Below are positions 34,411 to 43,910 of a stretch of DNA of 64,000 nt, in pieces. Below the pieces are notes generated by a model. It did not search any database. It saw only the letters and a program-made list of their open reading frames with translations, and had not been told where the DNA came from. A program made the translations under genes and the position numbers. The DNA is from Flavobacteriales bacterium. GTDB lineage: Bacteria; Bacteroidota; Bacteroidia; Flavobacteriales_F; PHOS-HE28. The stretch is taken from contig JADKJM010000005.1 of NCBI GenBank assembly GCA_016721005.1, forward strand, positions 1 through 64,000, read 5' to 3'. The first letter of the stretch is position 1; each line of letters opens with the position of its first letter.

Positions 34411-35313
34411 ATGCCTCCCGTAACCAAACAACCCGTTTTCCCGCCCGCCGATCCGGTATTCAAGATGCCGTTCTTCTACAGTTCGCTCTCGCTGATCTGG
34501 ACCTATTACTGGGTGGACGAAAAGCTGGTGCTGCCCTTGATGAAGGACACCCGACTGAAGCCCGCACGCTTCACCGACCCGGAGTCAAAGGGCAAGGTGC
34601 TGATCTCGCTCAACTTCCAGAACTACTCCGCCTTTCTGGGCATGATGATCTCCACCGTGAACGAGATCGAATTCAACGTGCATTGCTATCCCGAGAAGCA
34701 CGAGGCCGAGGTGCCGGTGATGTCGTTGCAGGATTACCTCTACGGACAGGACGCCACGAAGTTGATCGGGGAAATGCGATTGCACGTTCCTGCCGATAAT
34801 GCCGTTGCTGTGCAGGCCGGCGTGAAGTGTTTCGGTGAGCGGAAGTTCCTCACCACCTTCGATTACATGGTGCCCACACCCGATGCACCCACCGTGGAGA
34901 CCTGGGCCTACACCGTGTACGACCCCACCTTCGAAGGAGACAAGTCCAAGGCCTTGTACACCCTGACTGCGGATCTCTCCGTGATCCCGCGTCGTGTGGC
35001 GAATCCATCGCCACTCACGCTGTACAGCATGCTTCCCGGCGGCCCCAACCGCCCCGCTGGCGGCAAGGACATGGACCTCATCGGTTCACGCTGGAACATG
35101 TTGGGTGTGTATGACATGTACCTGGGCCTGACCCCAGCGCAGCAGAAGAGCTTCACATTGACCATCGGGAAAACGCAGCACCCCATGGCCGTGGATCTGC
35201 GCGCCACTCTGGGGAAAGGCGCCAAGGTGTGCGCAGTGCGCGTGTTCGTGTCGCCGCCCGCAGCCGCCGAGAACCGTCCGTATTATGTGGACCTCGGTAA
35301 AAAGAAGAAATAG
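34411..35313 (+). CDS. Cytoplasmic protein, possible acetoacetate-decarboxylase-like fold
   Basis: ATG 34411 is chosen because the in-frame extension upstream to 34234 looks non-coding. The 300-residue protein has no signal peptide. It contains LSLIWTYYWVDEKLVLPLM near the start, then SLNFQNYSAFLGMMI and VNEIEFNVHCYPEKHEAEVP, a pattern that recalls the acetoacetate decarboxylase-like superfamily (substrate-binding beta barrel), but I cannot point to the catalytic Lys with confidence. The C-terminus is a basic run (GKKKK). It precedes the three-gene redox operon by 83 nt and may belong to it. Function uncertain. Confidence 0.55.
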   Translation: MPPVTKQPVFPPADPVFKMPFFYSSLSLIWTYYWVDEKLVLPLMKDTRLKPARFTDPESKGKVLISLNFQNYSAFLGMMISTVNEIEFNVHCYPEKHEAEVPVMSLQDYLYGQDATKLIGEMRLHVPADNAVAVQAGVKCFGERKFLTTFDYMVPTPDAPTVETWAYTVYDPTFEGDKSKALYTLTADLSVIPRRVANPSPLTLYSMLPGGPNRPAGGKDMDLIGSRWNMLGVYDMYLGLTPAQQKSFTLTIGKTQHPMAVDLRATLGKGAKVCAVRVFVSPPAAAENRPYYVDLGKKKK

Positions 35314-35396
35314 GATCGGCGAGTGTAGCGGATGATCGTTCGATCGTCCGCTACGCGTTTCTGCACGTTCGCATCACTCATAAGCGCATCACGCCC

Positions 35397-35891
35397 ATGT
35401 ACTATCCGCCCGACCCCGAAGATCAATTCATCGCCCTCTCCGCAGCGCTCACGGCGTACTCCACAACGGAGATCACCGCCACGGGACAAGCAGCGGAATA
35501 CTGGAACGTGCTGCTCGGCGTGGTGGATGGTGCCATCGCTGGTGACTTCCTCAGCGTGTGCGGTGTGGCCTTCGCCAAAAGCGATGACATCGATGCGTTG
35601 GAGAGGAACCTGGATCGGCTGGTAATGAAGGATCCGTGCTATGGCCCGATCGGACAACGCATCCTCGGCCTTTGGTATGTGTCCACGTGGAACCCGATGC
35701 CCGCAGCATGGTGCGATGCGTACGGGATCGGCGAGAACGACGTGATGTTCATCCCATCCGCCGCAGCGTACAAGGCCGGCTTGGTGTGGCCCACCTTCGG
35801 ATCGCAACCGCCCGCAGCGAAAGCACCGGGCTACGGTTCGTGGGAATATCCACCGATCGACATCGTGAACACCGATCCCTACACCCCATGA
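35397..35891 (+). CDS. Gluconate-2-dehydrogenase subunit 3-like small subunit
   Basis: A 164-residue protein starting YYPPDPEDQFIALSAALTAY with YWNVLLGVVDGAIAG and ILGLWYVSTWNPMPAAWCDAYG. Length, helical pattern and position directly before a GMC oxidoreductase match the small subunit of membrane-bound FAD sugar dehydrogenases (gluconate 2-dehydrogenase subunit 3 / sorbitol dehydrogenase type). Members often have a Tat signal; none is visible here, so this complex may stay in the cytoplasm. Its stop overlaps the next start (ATGA). Confidence 0.7.
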   Translation: MYYPPDPEDQFIALSAALTAYSTTEITATGQAAEYWNVLLGVVDGAIAGDFLSVCGVAFAKSDDIDALERNLDRLVMKDPCYGPIGQRILGLWYVSTWNPMPAAWCDAYGIGENDVMFIPSAAAYKAGLVWPTFGSQPPAAKAPGYGSWEYPPIDIVNTDPYTP

Positions 35892-37786
35892 GCAAGCGAC
35901 CACAGTCCACGGAGGAAGAGTATGACGTGGTGATCGTCGGTGCCGGGATGTCCGGTGCCATCGTCGCCCTGGAACTTGCGAAGGCGGGCAAACGCGTGCT
36001 GATCCTTGAAGCCGGTCGCGCGTTAAGCGATGATGAGGAAGGCTGGCAAAGCGCGGTGGACTATTTCTACACGCAAGTGGCGAAGGTGCCCAACTCACCC
36101 TACCCACCGACGAGCTCCGCACCGCAGCCCGATGTGCTGCAATACCAGCGCATCAAGGACGGCATCCCGAACTCCTCGGGCTATTGGGTGCAACGCGGGC
36201 CGCAGAGCTTCGGCAGCGACTACACGCGCACCAAGGGCGGCACCACCTTGCACTGGCTCGCCTGCTCCCTGCGCATGCTGCCCAACGATTTCAAGATGAA
36301 CACCAACTACGGTGTGGCCATGGATTGGCCGATCGAATACGAGGACCTGCGCCCCTACTACGAACTGGCGGAATACGAGATCGGCGTGGCTTGCGATGCG
36401 GACGCGTACTGGCTGCCGGGCGGGGATCCGAAGACCCACTGGAAAGGATACCAATACCCGATGAAGGCGATCCCCAGCAGCTACGTGGCAAAGCGGTTCG
36501 CGGAGAAAGCCAAGGGGTTGAAGGTGGATGTGTTGGGCAAGGACTACACGATCCGCGTAACGCCCACACCGCAGGGGCGCAACGGCATGCCCAACCCGGA
36601 CTACGTGCCACCGGCCAAGATCAAGAAGGAATTGGAGGAAGCGCGCAAGTACACACCCTACAAACCGCAAGGGGCCTTCAACGATCCCATGCGCGGCGAG
36701 CGCTGCCAGGGAAACGCCAACTGTGTTCCCATCTGTCCGGTTCAGGCGAAGTATTCCGCGCTGCGCACGCTGCATCGCGCCGAGCGTTATCATCCATCCG
36801 GTGGATCGCGCTACGTGAACATCAAGACGCAGTCCGTGGCCACGCGCATCGTTCGCAATGCGGACAACTCGCGCATCGATCACATCGAATACCTCACCTA
36901 CCAGCAGGACCTGGGGCCTACCGTTCCGGGGATCGCGAAAGGCAAGGTCTATGTGATCGCGGCCCACGCCGTGGAAACCGCCAAGCTCTGCCTGATGAGC
37001 GGCGTGGCAAACAGCAGCGACCAGATGGGCCGCAACCTGATGGACCATCCCACCATGCTCACCTGGGGCTTGATGGATGAACCGATCTGGCCTTTCCGCG
37101 GACCCGGCCAGACCAATGCCATCGCCAGCTTCCGCGATGGTCCTTTCCGATCGGATCACAGCGCTTGCGTGGTGCCGATCGACAATTGGGGATGGATCTG
37201 GGGAACCTTCGCACCGGGGAGCACCGTGGGCCAGATGATCGGCGAAGGGAAGATCGGTCGCGACCTCCGGCAGTCGTTGGCCAACAACGTCTCCAGGCAA
37301 TTCACCTTGCAATGGGAACTGGAGCAATTGCCCGAAGCCCGCAACCGCGTGACGATCGACCCGAACTATTTGGATGCGCTCGGCCTGCCGCGTCCTGTGA
37401 TCAACTACTCCATCAGCGATTATGTACGGAGGGGCATGGAGACCGCCTTCAATGTGAGCAAGAAGATCTTCAAGCACGTGGGCGTTGCGGACCAGACCTT
37501 CTACAACCCGGCGAACATGGGTTACCTGGAGTTCAACGGCAAGCCGTATGAGTTCAAAGGCTGCGGCCATTTGGTAGGTACGCACCGCCTGGGTTCCAAC
37601 CCCGAGAACTCGGTCACGAATTCCTGGTTGCGCACCTGGGACCACGAGAACCTCTACCTCGTGGGTTGCGGCGCGATGCCCACATGGGGCACCTCGAACC
37701 CATCGCTCACCATGGCCGCGCTCGCGTACCGTGCAGCGGAATCCATCCTCCGCGACCTGAACAAGGAAAAGCCACTTCGCCTATGA
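35888..37786 (+). CDS. GMC-family FAD-dependent oxidoreductase (large subunit)
   Basis: ATG 35888 overlaps the small-subunit stop by 4 nt and gives 632 residues. An N-terminal Rossmann FAD site (VVIVGAGMSGAIVALELA, then VLILEAG), a Cys-containing loop (CQGNANCVPICPVQAKY) typical of the bacterial sugar/alcohol dehydrogenase branch, and the C-terminal FAD/active-site region (GTHRLGSNPENSVTN, NLYLVGCGAMPTWGTSNPSL) are visible. It probably oxidises an alcohol or sugar with electrons passed to an acceptor via its partner subunit. It is coupled by ATGA overlaps to both neighbours, so all three products are likely made together. Confidence 0.85.
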   Translation: MSKRPQSTEEEYDVVIVGAGMSGAIVALELAKAGKRVLILEAGRALSDDEEGWQSAVDYFYTQVAKVPNSPYPPTSSAPQPDVLQYQRIKDGIPNSSGYWVQRGPQSFGSDYTRTKGGTTLHWLACSLRMLPNDFKMNTNYGVAMDWPIEYEDLRPYYELAEYEIGVACDADAYWLPGGDPKTHWKGYQYPMKAIPSSYVAKRFAEKAKGLKVDVLGKDYTIRVTPTPQGRNGMPNPDYVPPAKIKKELEEARKYTPYKPQGAFNDPMRGERCQGNANCVPICPVQAKYSALRTLHRAERYHPSGGSRYVNIKTQSVATRIVRNADNSRIDHIEYLTYQQDLGPTVPGIAKGKVYVIAAHAVETAKLCLMSGVANSSDQMGRNLMDHPTMLTWGLMDEPIWPFRGPGQTNAIASFRDGPFRSDHSACVVPIDNWGWIWGTFAPGSTVGQMIGEGKIGRDLRQSLANNVSRQFTLQWELEQLPEARNRVTIDPNYLDALGLPRPVINYSISDYVRRGMETAFNVSKKIFKHVGVADQTFYNPANMGYLEFNGKPYEFKGCGHLVGTHRLGSNPENSVTNSWLRTWDHENLYLVGCGAMPTWGTSNPSLTMAALAYRAAESILRDLNKEKPLRL

Positions 37787-38820
37787 TGCTGCTCCACAAG
37801 CTTCAAGCTCTTGATACAGAGGTCCCCGATCTGGATTCGCTGAAGGCGCACTTACAGGTGGCCGTGGAACTGGAGATGACCACACTGCCACCGTACCTGT
37901 GTGCGCTCTATTCCATAACGGATGGCACCAACATCGAAGCAGCGGGTTTGATCCGCAGCGTGATGATGGAGGAAATGCTGCACATCATCCTCGCGGCGAA
38001 CGTGCTCAACGCGATCGGCGGTTCACCTGTTCTCGCGAAAAAAGGCGTGGCACCCGAATACCCCACGACCCTTCCGCAGAGCGATGGCGCCTTCAGCATC
38101 AGTTTGCAACCGTTCAGCCGGGCGGCCATTACCAGTTTCATGCGCATTGAACTACCCACCCCGGTGGACACGCCGCCGGAAACGGATGACTACGATACCA
38201 TCGGCCAGTTCTATGCGGCGATCAAGGATGCCCTCGTGCGCCTGCACAAGGCGAAGAAGATCCGCTTCGACCATCACCCCGAGCGGCAGGTGGATCCTGC
38301 GGATTACTACAACGGCCACGGCAAGGTGATCCAGGTCACCGATCTGGAAAGCGCGCTGCAAGCCATCAACGAGATCATGGACCAGGGTGAAGGCACCTCG
38401 AAGTCGATCTACGTGAAGGGCATGTCGAAGGATGACCTCGGCTATCACCTCGCGCACTACTACCGCTTCTGGGAGATCAATGCTGGCCGCCGTTTCAAAG
38501 CAGGCGATACCACCGCGAGCGGCCCTACGGGAAATCTCTTACCCGTGGACTGGAGCGCTTCGGCGAACATGATCAGCAACCCGCAAAGCGGATGGTACGC
38601 TCCGGGTGATCCGCGCCGCGACATGATGGACAAATGCAACGCGATGTGGAAGGAAATGCTGCGCGCATTGGAGGATGGCCTCAACGGGAAGAAGGACCGA
38701 CTCGTGCGCGCCGTGCCGTTCATGCTTGAATTGAAGAAGCGTGCAAAGAGCCTGATGAACGTGCCGAGCGGGATCGCGGGAACCATGCTCGGGCCCAGCT
38801 TCGAGTGGCCGGAGGAGTAG
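37783..38820 (+). CDS. Ferritin-like protein of the VioB/iminophenyl-pyruvate dimer synthase type
   Basis: ATG 37783 overlaps the GMC stop by 4 nt. The 345-residue protein carries the ferritin-like domain seen in VioB/RebD-type enzymes: an early helix with ELEMTTLPPYLCALYSI and a second helix with SVMMEEMLHIILAANVLNAI (E..EE..H ligands), then NEIMDQGEGTS and HYYRFWEI. VioB/RebD themselves are much larger heme enzymes; stand-alone ferritin-like members of this family occur beside oxidoreductases. It may be a di-metal oxygen-dependent enzyme acting with the GMC pair on one substrate; that is inference from gene order. It ends directly against the convergent cyclase gene. Confidence 0.75.
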   Translation: MMLLHKLQALDTEVPDLDSLKAHLQVAVELEMTTLPPYLCALYSITDGTNIEAAGLIRSVMMEEMLHIILAANVLNAIGGSPVLAKKGVAPEYPTTLPQSDGAFSISLQPFSRAAITSFMRIELPTPVDTPPETDDYDTIGQFYAAIKDALVRLHKAKKIRFDHHPERQVDPADYYNGHGKVIQVTDLESALQAINEIMDQGEGTSKSIYVKGMSKDDLGYHLAHYYRFWEINAGRRFKAGDTTASGPTGNLLPVDWSASANMISNPQSGWYAPGDPRRDMMDKCNAMWKEMLRALEDGLNGKKDRLVRAVPFMLELKKRAKSLMNVPSGIAGTMLGPSFEWPEE

Positions 38821-41800
38821 TCAATCGATGATCGCTCGCGCGGCAAGTACCTCCTGGGTGCTCTGGCCTTCCGTCATGGTCGCCAGCACGTCTGCCAATT
38901 CTTTCAGCGCGCCGTTGCCATCGCCCAGTTCCTTCTCCAGGCGCGCAAGACTAATAGCCGCGCGCAACTCCAGTGACGTCGCACCCTGGCGTTTCGCGAT
39001 CGCCTTCGCATCGCGAAAGCGGATGATCGCCTGTTTCGCATCGGTGCCCATCGCCAGTTCCGCATCACCGCTCATGCGCTGGCGCTCGGCCTCCCAGTAG
39101 CGTTCGTCCCGCTCGTACATGAAGGTGCGCGCCCGAGTGAGCAACTCCATCGCACGCACCGGTTCTCCCGCGCGTAAGTGAACGTCGGCGAGCAAGCTGT
39201 AGAAGTAGCCGCGACCCAGTTCGGAACCCTTCTCCTTCCACAGCGCCAACCCGTTGTTGATGTTCGCCACTTGTTCGGCGGGATCCGCACCCTGCATGGC
39301 CGAGGCCCAGCCGAGGAGCACCTGGTCCCAACCGATCCAAAAGCCGAAGCCGTGCGCCACGCAATGCACGATGGACTTGTTCGCCAATTCCTCCACGCGC
39401 GCCGCATTCCCCAGGAACTGTTCCAGCCAGGCGGCGAAGCTCAGCGCAAGCGCGATGGAGAACGGATGCTCCAGGCGTTCGGCGAGCGCAATGGCCCTGG
39501 CGCTTTCGGACTTCGCCTTCTCCGGAAAGCCCTGCATCCAAAGGATCCATGACAGGTAGCTACGACAGGTGACGCGAGGATCCACCACGTCATAGATGTC
39601 GCGGATCAAGGTGGCACCGTCCCCTTCTTCACCGGTCATGGCGATCACGCTTTCGCAGTGCTCTTTGGACCGTTCGAATTCGCCGCGATAGAACAAGGTG
39701 GATCCCAACGCGCGATGCGCTGCGATAAGGAAGGCATCGTTCTCCTGCCGTGAGGCGAGCTCCAGCAGGTTCTCCCCCTGCTTGGTGGCGATGTGGTATT
39801 CGGCGCGTAGCATGTGCAACCGCCAAAGCCCGTAGCTCGCCTGGAACAACTGGCCCGGCGTGCCGAACTGCTCGCAGAGGTCCCGTGCGTGGGAATAGGT
39901 CTGCTCGACGTCCTTGGCACCGTAACCATGGATCGCGGTCAGCGAAGCGCCCTGCCCGATGAGCAGCCTGATCTCCAGCTGCCAACGCTGTCCGCTGTCC
40001 GAGAGCGCTTGCACTTGTTCCAGCCCGCGTGAAAAGTGGGTGATCGCCTCGGCGTGCGCGGAACGTGCGGCGGCCTTCTCTCCGGCCCTTTGCAAGTACG
40101 GGATCGCCTGCCAGCCGAGGTTCGCCTTGCCGTAGTGCAGCGCCAGGATCTCGGGCTCCAACTCCGCGACCTCCGGAAAATGCTCTTCCAACGCGTGGGC
40201 GACCAACCGGTGATGGTGCTGCCTGCGGCTCTTGATCAGTGAACGGTAGGCCGCCTCCTGCACCAGGGCATGTTTGAAGCTGTACGTCGAGCGCGGTTCG
40301 GGATCGACTTGGTCGATGATCTCTGCATCCACGAGCTGTTCCAGGCTGTGCCGGAGAACCGCATCGTCCAACGGATGCACGTAATGGATCATCTCGTAGC
40401 TGAACTCACGCCCGATCACCGCGCCGATCTGCGCGATCTCCTTCACCGCCGACAAGCGGTCCAACCGCGCCATCAGCGAATCCTGCAACGTATTGGGAAT
40501 GGCGAGCGGCGGCAATGGCCCATCGAGCACGTAGCGATCGCCGGACTCCGTCATCAGGCCCGACCCGATGATCATCTTGGTTAGTTCCTCCGCGAAGAGC
40601 GGGACGCCATCGGCACGTTCGATGATCTGCTCCACCACCTCTTCGGGCAACTGTTTCCTACGCGCCACATGCTTGCACAATTCACGCGTCTGGTCCGCAT
40701 CAAGCCGGGGCAAGCGCATGGTATGCACCGAAGGATGCCCGTCCCACGGCGAGTTGAACTCCGGCCTGCAGGTGAAGAGCAGCAACATCCGATGCCGCTT
40801 GATGATCTCCACCAGTTCCTTGAAGGTCTCCAACGAGGTGGGGTCGGACCAGTGCAGGTCCTCCACCACGAAGAGGAGCGGCTGCCTGCGCGAGCGATCG
40901 TCCAGGATGCGCAACATGGCATCCATGTACTTGCGCCGTTGCTGCGCAGGATCCATGGCCGTGGGCGTGTAGCCGGCCTCCGGTGGCAGCGAGTGGAACG
41001 CGCCGAACACGGGGAGGATCTCCGGAATGTGGAAGCCGTACTGGACCAGCATCCCCTCGATCTTCTTCAACTTCTCACGCGGCGTCTCTTGCCGTTCGAA
41101 TTTCAGCACCACGCGTTCGATCAGGTCGATGTACGGGTACATCGATGTGCTCTGGTGATAGGGTGAGCACTGGCACGGGGTGAGCCACGCGATGGACGAC
41201 GCAGCGACATGCTCCTTGAGCATCTGCACCAAACGCGATTTGCCCATGCCGCCTTCAGCGGAGATCAGCACGGCACGGCCCTGCCCTGCGCTTGCTTTCT
41301 TCCATTCCTCGATCAGGATCCCCACCTCCGCATCTCGACCGGTCAACGGCGTGAGCGTGGCGCGGCCCGCCGCTTCCAGTCGCCCACGCGCTGTGCTTTC
41401 GTGCGTCACAGTGAACACTTCCATCGGTTGCGCCACGCCCTTCAGCGTATGTGTCCCGATGCTGCGCATGGTGAAGAAGCCTTCCACCATTTGCTTGGTG
41501 ACCGTGCTCACCACCACGGTGTCCTCCTGCGCCACGCCTTGCACGCGCGCCGCGATGTTGAGCGTTTCGCCGAGCGCCATCTTCTGCCAGTCGCCCGCAC
41601 GGTCATCGCCCACGATCATCGGCCCGGTATGGATCCCCACGCGCACGCTCAATCGCACCTTCATCTCGCGCTCCATGCGTTCGTTCAACGCCGCGATGCC
41701 TTCGATCACCGCCAGGCCGGTGCGCACCGCCCGGTGTGCATCGTCCTCGTGGGCTTTCGGGTACCCGAAATACATGAGCACGCCATCGCCGAGGTAGTTG

Positions 41801-42186
41801 GCCACATGGCCTTCGTAGCGTTCGCAAACCGCACGGCATACCTCGTAGTAGGCATGCACCACGGTATTCAGGTCCTCCGGGTCGAGTTGTTGGGAAAGTT
41901 GGGTGAAGGAGACCAGGTCGCAGAAGATCACGGAGAGCTGCCGCTGCTCCGCGTGGCTGGTTTCGAGCACGGCAAAAGGTTCTGCCGCATCCGGAAGTTG
42001 CGGTGCCGCATGGTTCCCAGCGGTACGTTCCCGCACGTCAAGCGATGTCCCGCATTCGTGGCAGAACTTGGCGGCCGGAAGCACCTCAACATGGCAAGCA
42101 GGGCACGTTCGCACCAACCCTGCGCCGCACTGGGCGCAGAATTTCGCATCCTTCGGATTTTCGCTATGGCACTGGCCGCACTGCAT
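38821..42186 (-). CDS. Class III adenylate/guanylate cyclase-AAA ATPase-TPR regulator
   Basis: ATG 42186 begins the usual zinc-ribbon start (QCGQCHSENPKDAKFCAQCG); an upstream TTG at 42225 overlaps the aldehyde dehydrogenase and is less likely. Parts (1,121 aa): double zinc ribbon (residues 1-50, four CxxC pairs); class III cyclase domain (about 80-260) with metal Asp motifs IFCDLVSFT and YLGDGVLMYFG; a large AAA/STAND-type ATPase with Walker A (SAEGGMGKSRLV) and LLFVVEDLHWSDPTS; then TPR-like helices to the end. Such proteins link a cyclic-nucleotide domain to an ATP-driven switch, often as signalling or transcription regulators. Target unknown. Confidence 0.85.
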   Translation of the reverse strand: MQCGQCHSENPKDAKFCAQCGAGLVRTCPACHVEVLPAAKFCHECGTSLDVRERTAGNHAAPQLPDAAEPFAVLETSHAEQRQLSVIFCDLVSFTQLSQQLDPEDLNTVVHAYYEVCRAVCERYEGHVANYLGDGVLMYFGYPKAHEDDAHRAVRTGLAVIEGIAALNERMEREMKVRLSVRVGIHTGPMIVGDDRAGDWQKMALGETLNIAARVQGVAQEDTVVVSTVTKQMVEGFFTMRSIGTHTLKGVAQPMEVFTVTHESTARGRLEAAGRATLTPLTGRDAEVGILIEEWKKASAGQGRAVLISAEGGMGKSRLVQMLKEHVAASSIAWLTPCQCSPYHQSTSMYPYIDLIERVVLKFERQETPREKLKKIEGMLVQYGFHIPEILPVFGAFHSLPPEAGYTPTAMDPAQQRRKYMDAMLRILDDRSRRQPLLFVVEDLHWSDPTSLETFKELVEIIKRHRMLLLFTCRPEFNSPWDGHPSVHTMRLPRLDADQTRELCKHVARRKQLPEEVVEQIIERADGVPLFAEELTKMIIGSGLMTESGDRYVLDGPLPPLAIPNTLQDSLMARLDRLSAVKEIAQIGAVIGREFSYEMIHYVHPLDDAVLRHSLEQLVDAEIIDQVDPEPRSTYSFKHALVQEAAYRSLIKSRRQHHHRLVAHALEEHFPEVAELEPEILALHYGKANLGWQAIPYLQRAGEKAAARSAHAEAITHFSRGLEQVQALSDSGQRWQLEIRLLIGQGASLTAIHGYGAKDVEQTYSHARDLCEQFGTPGQLFQASYGLWRLHMLRAEYHIATKQGENLLELASRQENDAFLIAAHRALGSTLFYRGEFERSKEHCESVIAMTGEEGDGATLIRDIYDVVDPRVTCRSYLSWILWMQGFPEKAKSESARAIALAERLEHPFSIALALSFAAWLEQFLGNAARVEELANKSIVHCVAHGFGFWIGWDQVLLGWASAMQGADPAEQVANINNGLALWKEKGSELGRGYFYSLLADVHLRAGEPVRAMELLTRARTFMYERDERYWEAERQRMSGDAELAMGTDAKQAIIRFRDAKAIAKRQGATSLELRAAISLARLEKELGDGNGALKELADVLATMTEGQSTQEVLAARAIID

Positions 42187-42221
42187 GTGGTCGGTACCGC
42201 GTTCTGGTGGCCGCGTGTTGC

Positions 42222-43742
42222 TCAAAGAGCCACGATCACCGCTTTCGATTCGGTGTAAAGCGCAAGCGCCTCGCCGCTCATTTCACGGCCCCAGCCGCTT
42301 TGTTTGTAACCACCGAACGGCAGGGCCGAATCGAAGACATTGTAGCAGTTCACCCATACGGTGCCTGCACGATAGGCCTTCGCTATGCGATGCGCACGAG
42401 CCGTGTCCTTGGTCCATACCGCAGCGGCAAGACCGTAGTTGGTGTCGTTCGCTCTGCGGATCAGGTCCTCTTCATCGCTGAAGGGTTCAGCAACGAGGAC
42501 CGGCCCGAAGATCTCCTCCTGCACCACGCTCATGTGCGGCTTGGTGTTGGTGATGACAGTGGGTTCCACGAAATAGCCGCGGTCGCCGTGGCGCACGCCG
42601 CCGGTGACGAACTCAGCGCCATCACGCTTTCCCGCTTCGAGGTAACCGGTCACGCGCGCGAGTTGTTCCTCTGAAACGAGCGGTCCCATCTGCGTGTCCG
42701 CGTCCAGCCCAAAACCGAGCTTGATCTTCTTCGCTCGCGATGCGATACCGTCCACCACCTGATCGAACACCTCCTTCTCCGCGAAGAGGCGCGTACCGGC
42801 CACGCAGCACTGGCCGTGGTTGAAGAACACCGCGTTCGCCGCGCCGTTGATCGCGGCCTCCAGGTCGGCGGCGTCCTTGAAGATCACATTGGGCGATTTC
42901 CCGCCGAGCTCGAGGCTCACCTTCTTCAAGTTGCCCGCAGCGGCCTGCACGATGAGCTTGCCCACTTCGGTGCTGCCGGTGAAGGCCACCTTGTCCACGT
43001 CGTCATGCGCGGCGAGCGAGGCCCCGGCGGTTTCGCCATAGCCGGTCACGATGTTCACCACGCCGGGAGGAACGCCTGCTTCGATCATCAGTTCGCCGAG
43101 GCGAAGCGCGGTGAGCGGTGTTTGTTCGGCAGGCTTCAACACCACGGTACAACCTGCGGCCAGTGCGGGGGCCAACTTCCAAGCGGCCATCAGCAGCGGG
43201 AAATTCCAAGGGATGATCTGGCCTACCACACCCACCGGCTCGCGCAAACTCATGGCATGGAACTTCGATCCAGGCATGTAGGGCACCGAGATCGGAAAAG
43301 TCTGTCCGCAGATCTTGGTGGCCCAGCCGGCCATGTAATGGAAGGCATCGGCGGAGAGCGGGACATCCACATAGCGCGCTACGCCACGCGTCTTGCCATT
43401 GTCGTACGCCTCCAGCTCCGCGAGCTCATCGGCATGTTCCAGCATCAGGTCGCCGATCTTCCACACGATACGGCCACGTTCGCTGGCGGTGAGGTCCTTC
43501 CACGGGCCTTTTTCGAACGCCTGCCGGGCGGCCGCGACCGCACGGTTGATGTCCTCCTTGTCCCCTTCGGCGCAGCGCGTGATCACCTCGCCGGTCGCGG
43601 GATCGTACGTAGGGAAGGTCTTTCCGCTGGCCGATGGGACCCATTGCCCATCGATCAGCAACTTATTGGCGCGTTTGATGAACGCCTTGTTCGCGTCGGT
43701 CAATTGAACCTTGGTATCTGCGGGTGCGGTGAGGGTCGGCAT
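42222..43742 (-). CDS. NAD(P)-dependent aldehyde dehydrogenase
   Basis: ATG 43742 gives 506 residues, typical for the ALDH superfamily. Active-site pieces are intact: IIPWNFP (oxyanion Asn), FTGSTEVG (cofactor loop), LELGGKSP (general-base Glu), FNHGQCCVAGTR (catalytic Cys) and EEIFGPVL. The sequence is closest in style to the plant/bacterial ALDH2-like or betaine-aldehyde branch. It oxidises an aldehyde to the acid in the cytoplasm; the natural substrate is not readable. The cyclase start lies 35 nt downstream on the same strand. Confidence 0.92.
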   Translation of the reverse strand: MPTLTAPADTKVQLTDANKAFIKRANKLLIDGQWVPSASGKTFPTYDPATGEVITRCAEGDKEDINRAVAAARQAFEKGPWKDLTASERGRIVWKIGDLMLEHADELAELEAYDNGKTRGVARYVDVPLSADAFHYMAGWATKICGQTFPISVPYMPGSKFHAMSLREPVGVVGQIIPWNFPLLMAAWKLAPALAAGCTVVLKPAEQTPLTALRLGELMIEAGVPPGVVNIVTGYGETAGASLAAHDDVDKVAFTGSTEVGKLIVQAAAGNLKKVSLELGGKSPNVIFKDAADLEAAINGAANAVFFNHGQCCVAGTRLFAEKEVFDQVVDGIASRAKKIKLGFGLDADTQMGPLVSEEQLARVTGYLEAGKRDGAEFVTGGVRHGDRGYFVEPTVITNTKPHMSVVQEEIFGPVLVAEPFSDEEDLIRRANDTNYGLAAAVWTKDTARAHRIAKAYRAGTVWVNCYNVFDSALPFGGYKQSGWGREMSGEALALYTESKAVIVAL

Positions 43743-43860
43743 TGTTGTGGGGTTTTGGAACAGGTACAGGTATGTATTACAATGATACGGATCCTGGAGT
43801 TGGGGAACCAGCCCATTCCGAAGCGATAGAACCGGATGGTGACCAATGCAAACCGGAAGC

Positions 43861-43910
43861 ATTGTTCGAGGTGATCGAGCGGAACTGGCAGCGACAGGAT
43901 CGATCAGGCC
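43861..43910 (+). pseudogene. Relic of the 3' end of a suhB-type gene
   Basis: These 50 nt match the end of suhB (33731-33780) at 43 of 50 positions by eye, with 25 identical nt in a row, and encode ALFEVIERNWQRQD against ELLEVIERNWQRQD. The stop codon is mutated (TGA to CGA), and nothing further upstream matches. It overlaps the end of the - strand symporter gene by 7 nt. Confidence 0.7.
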
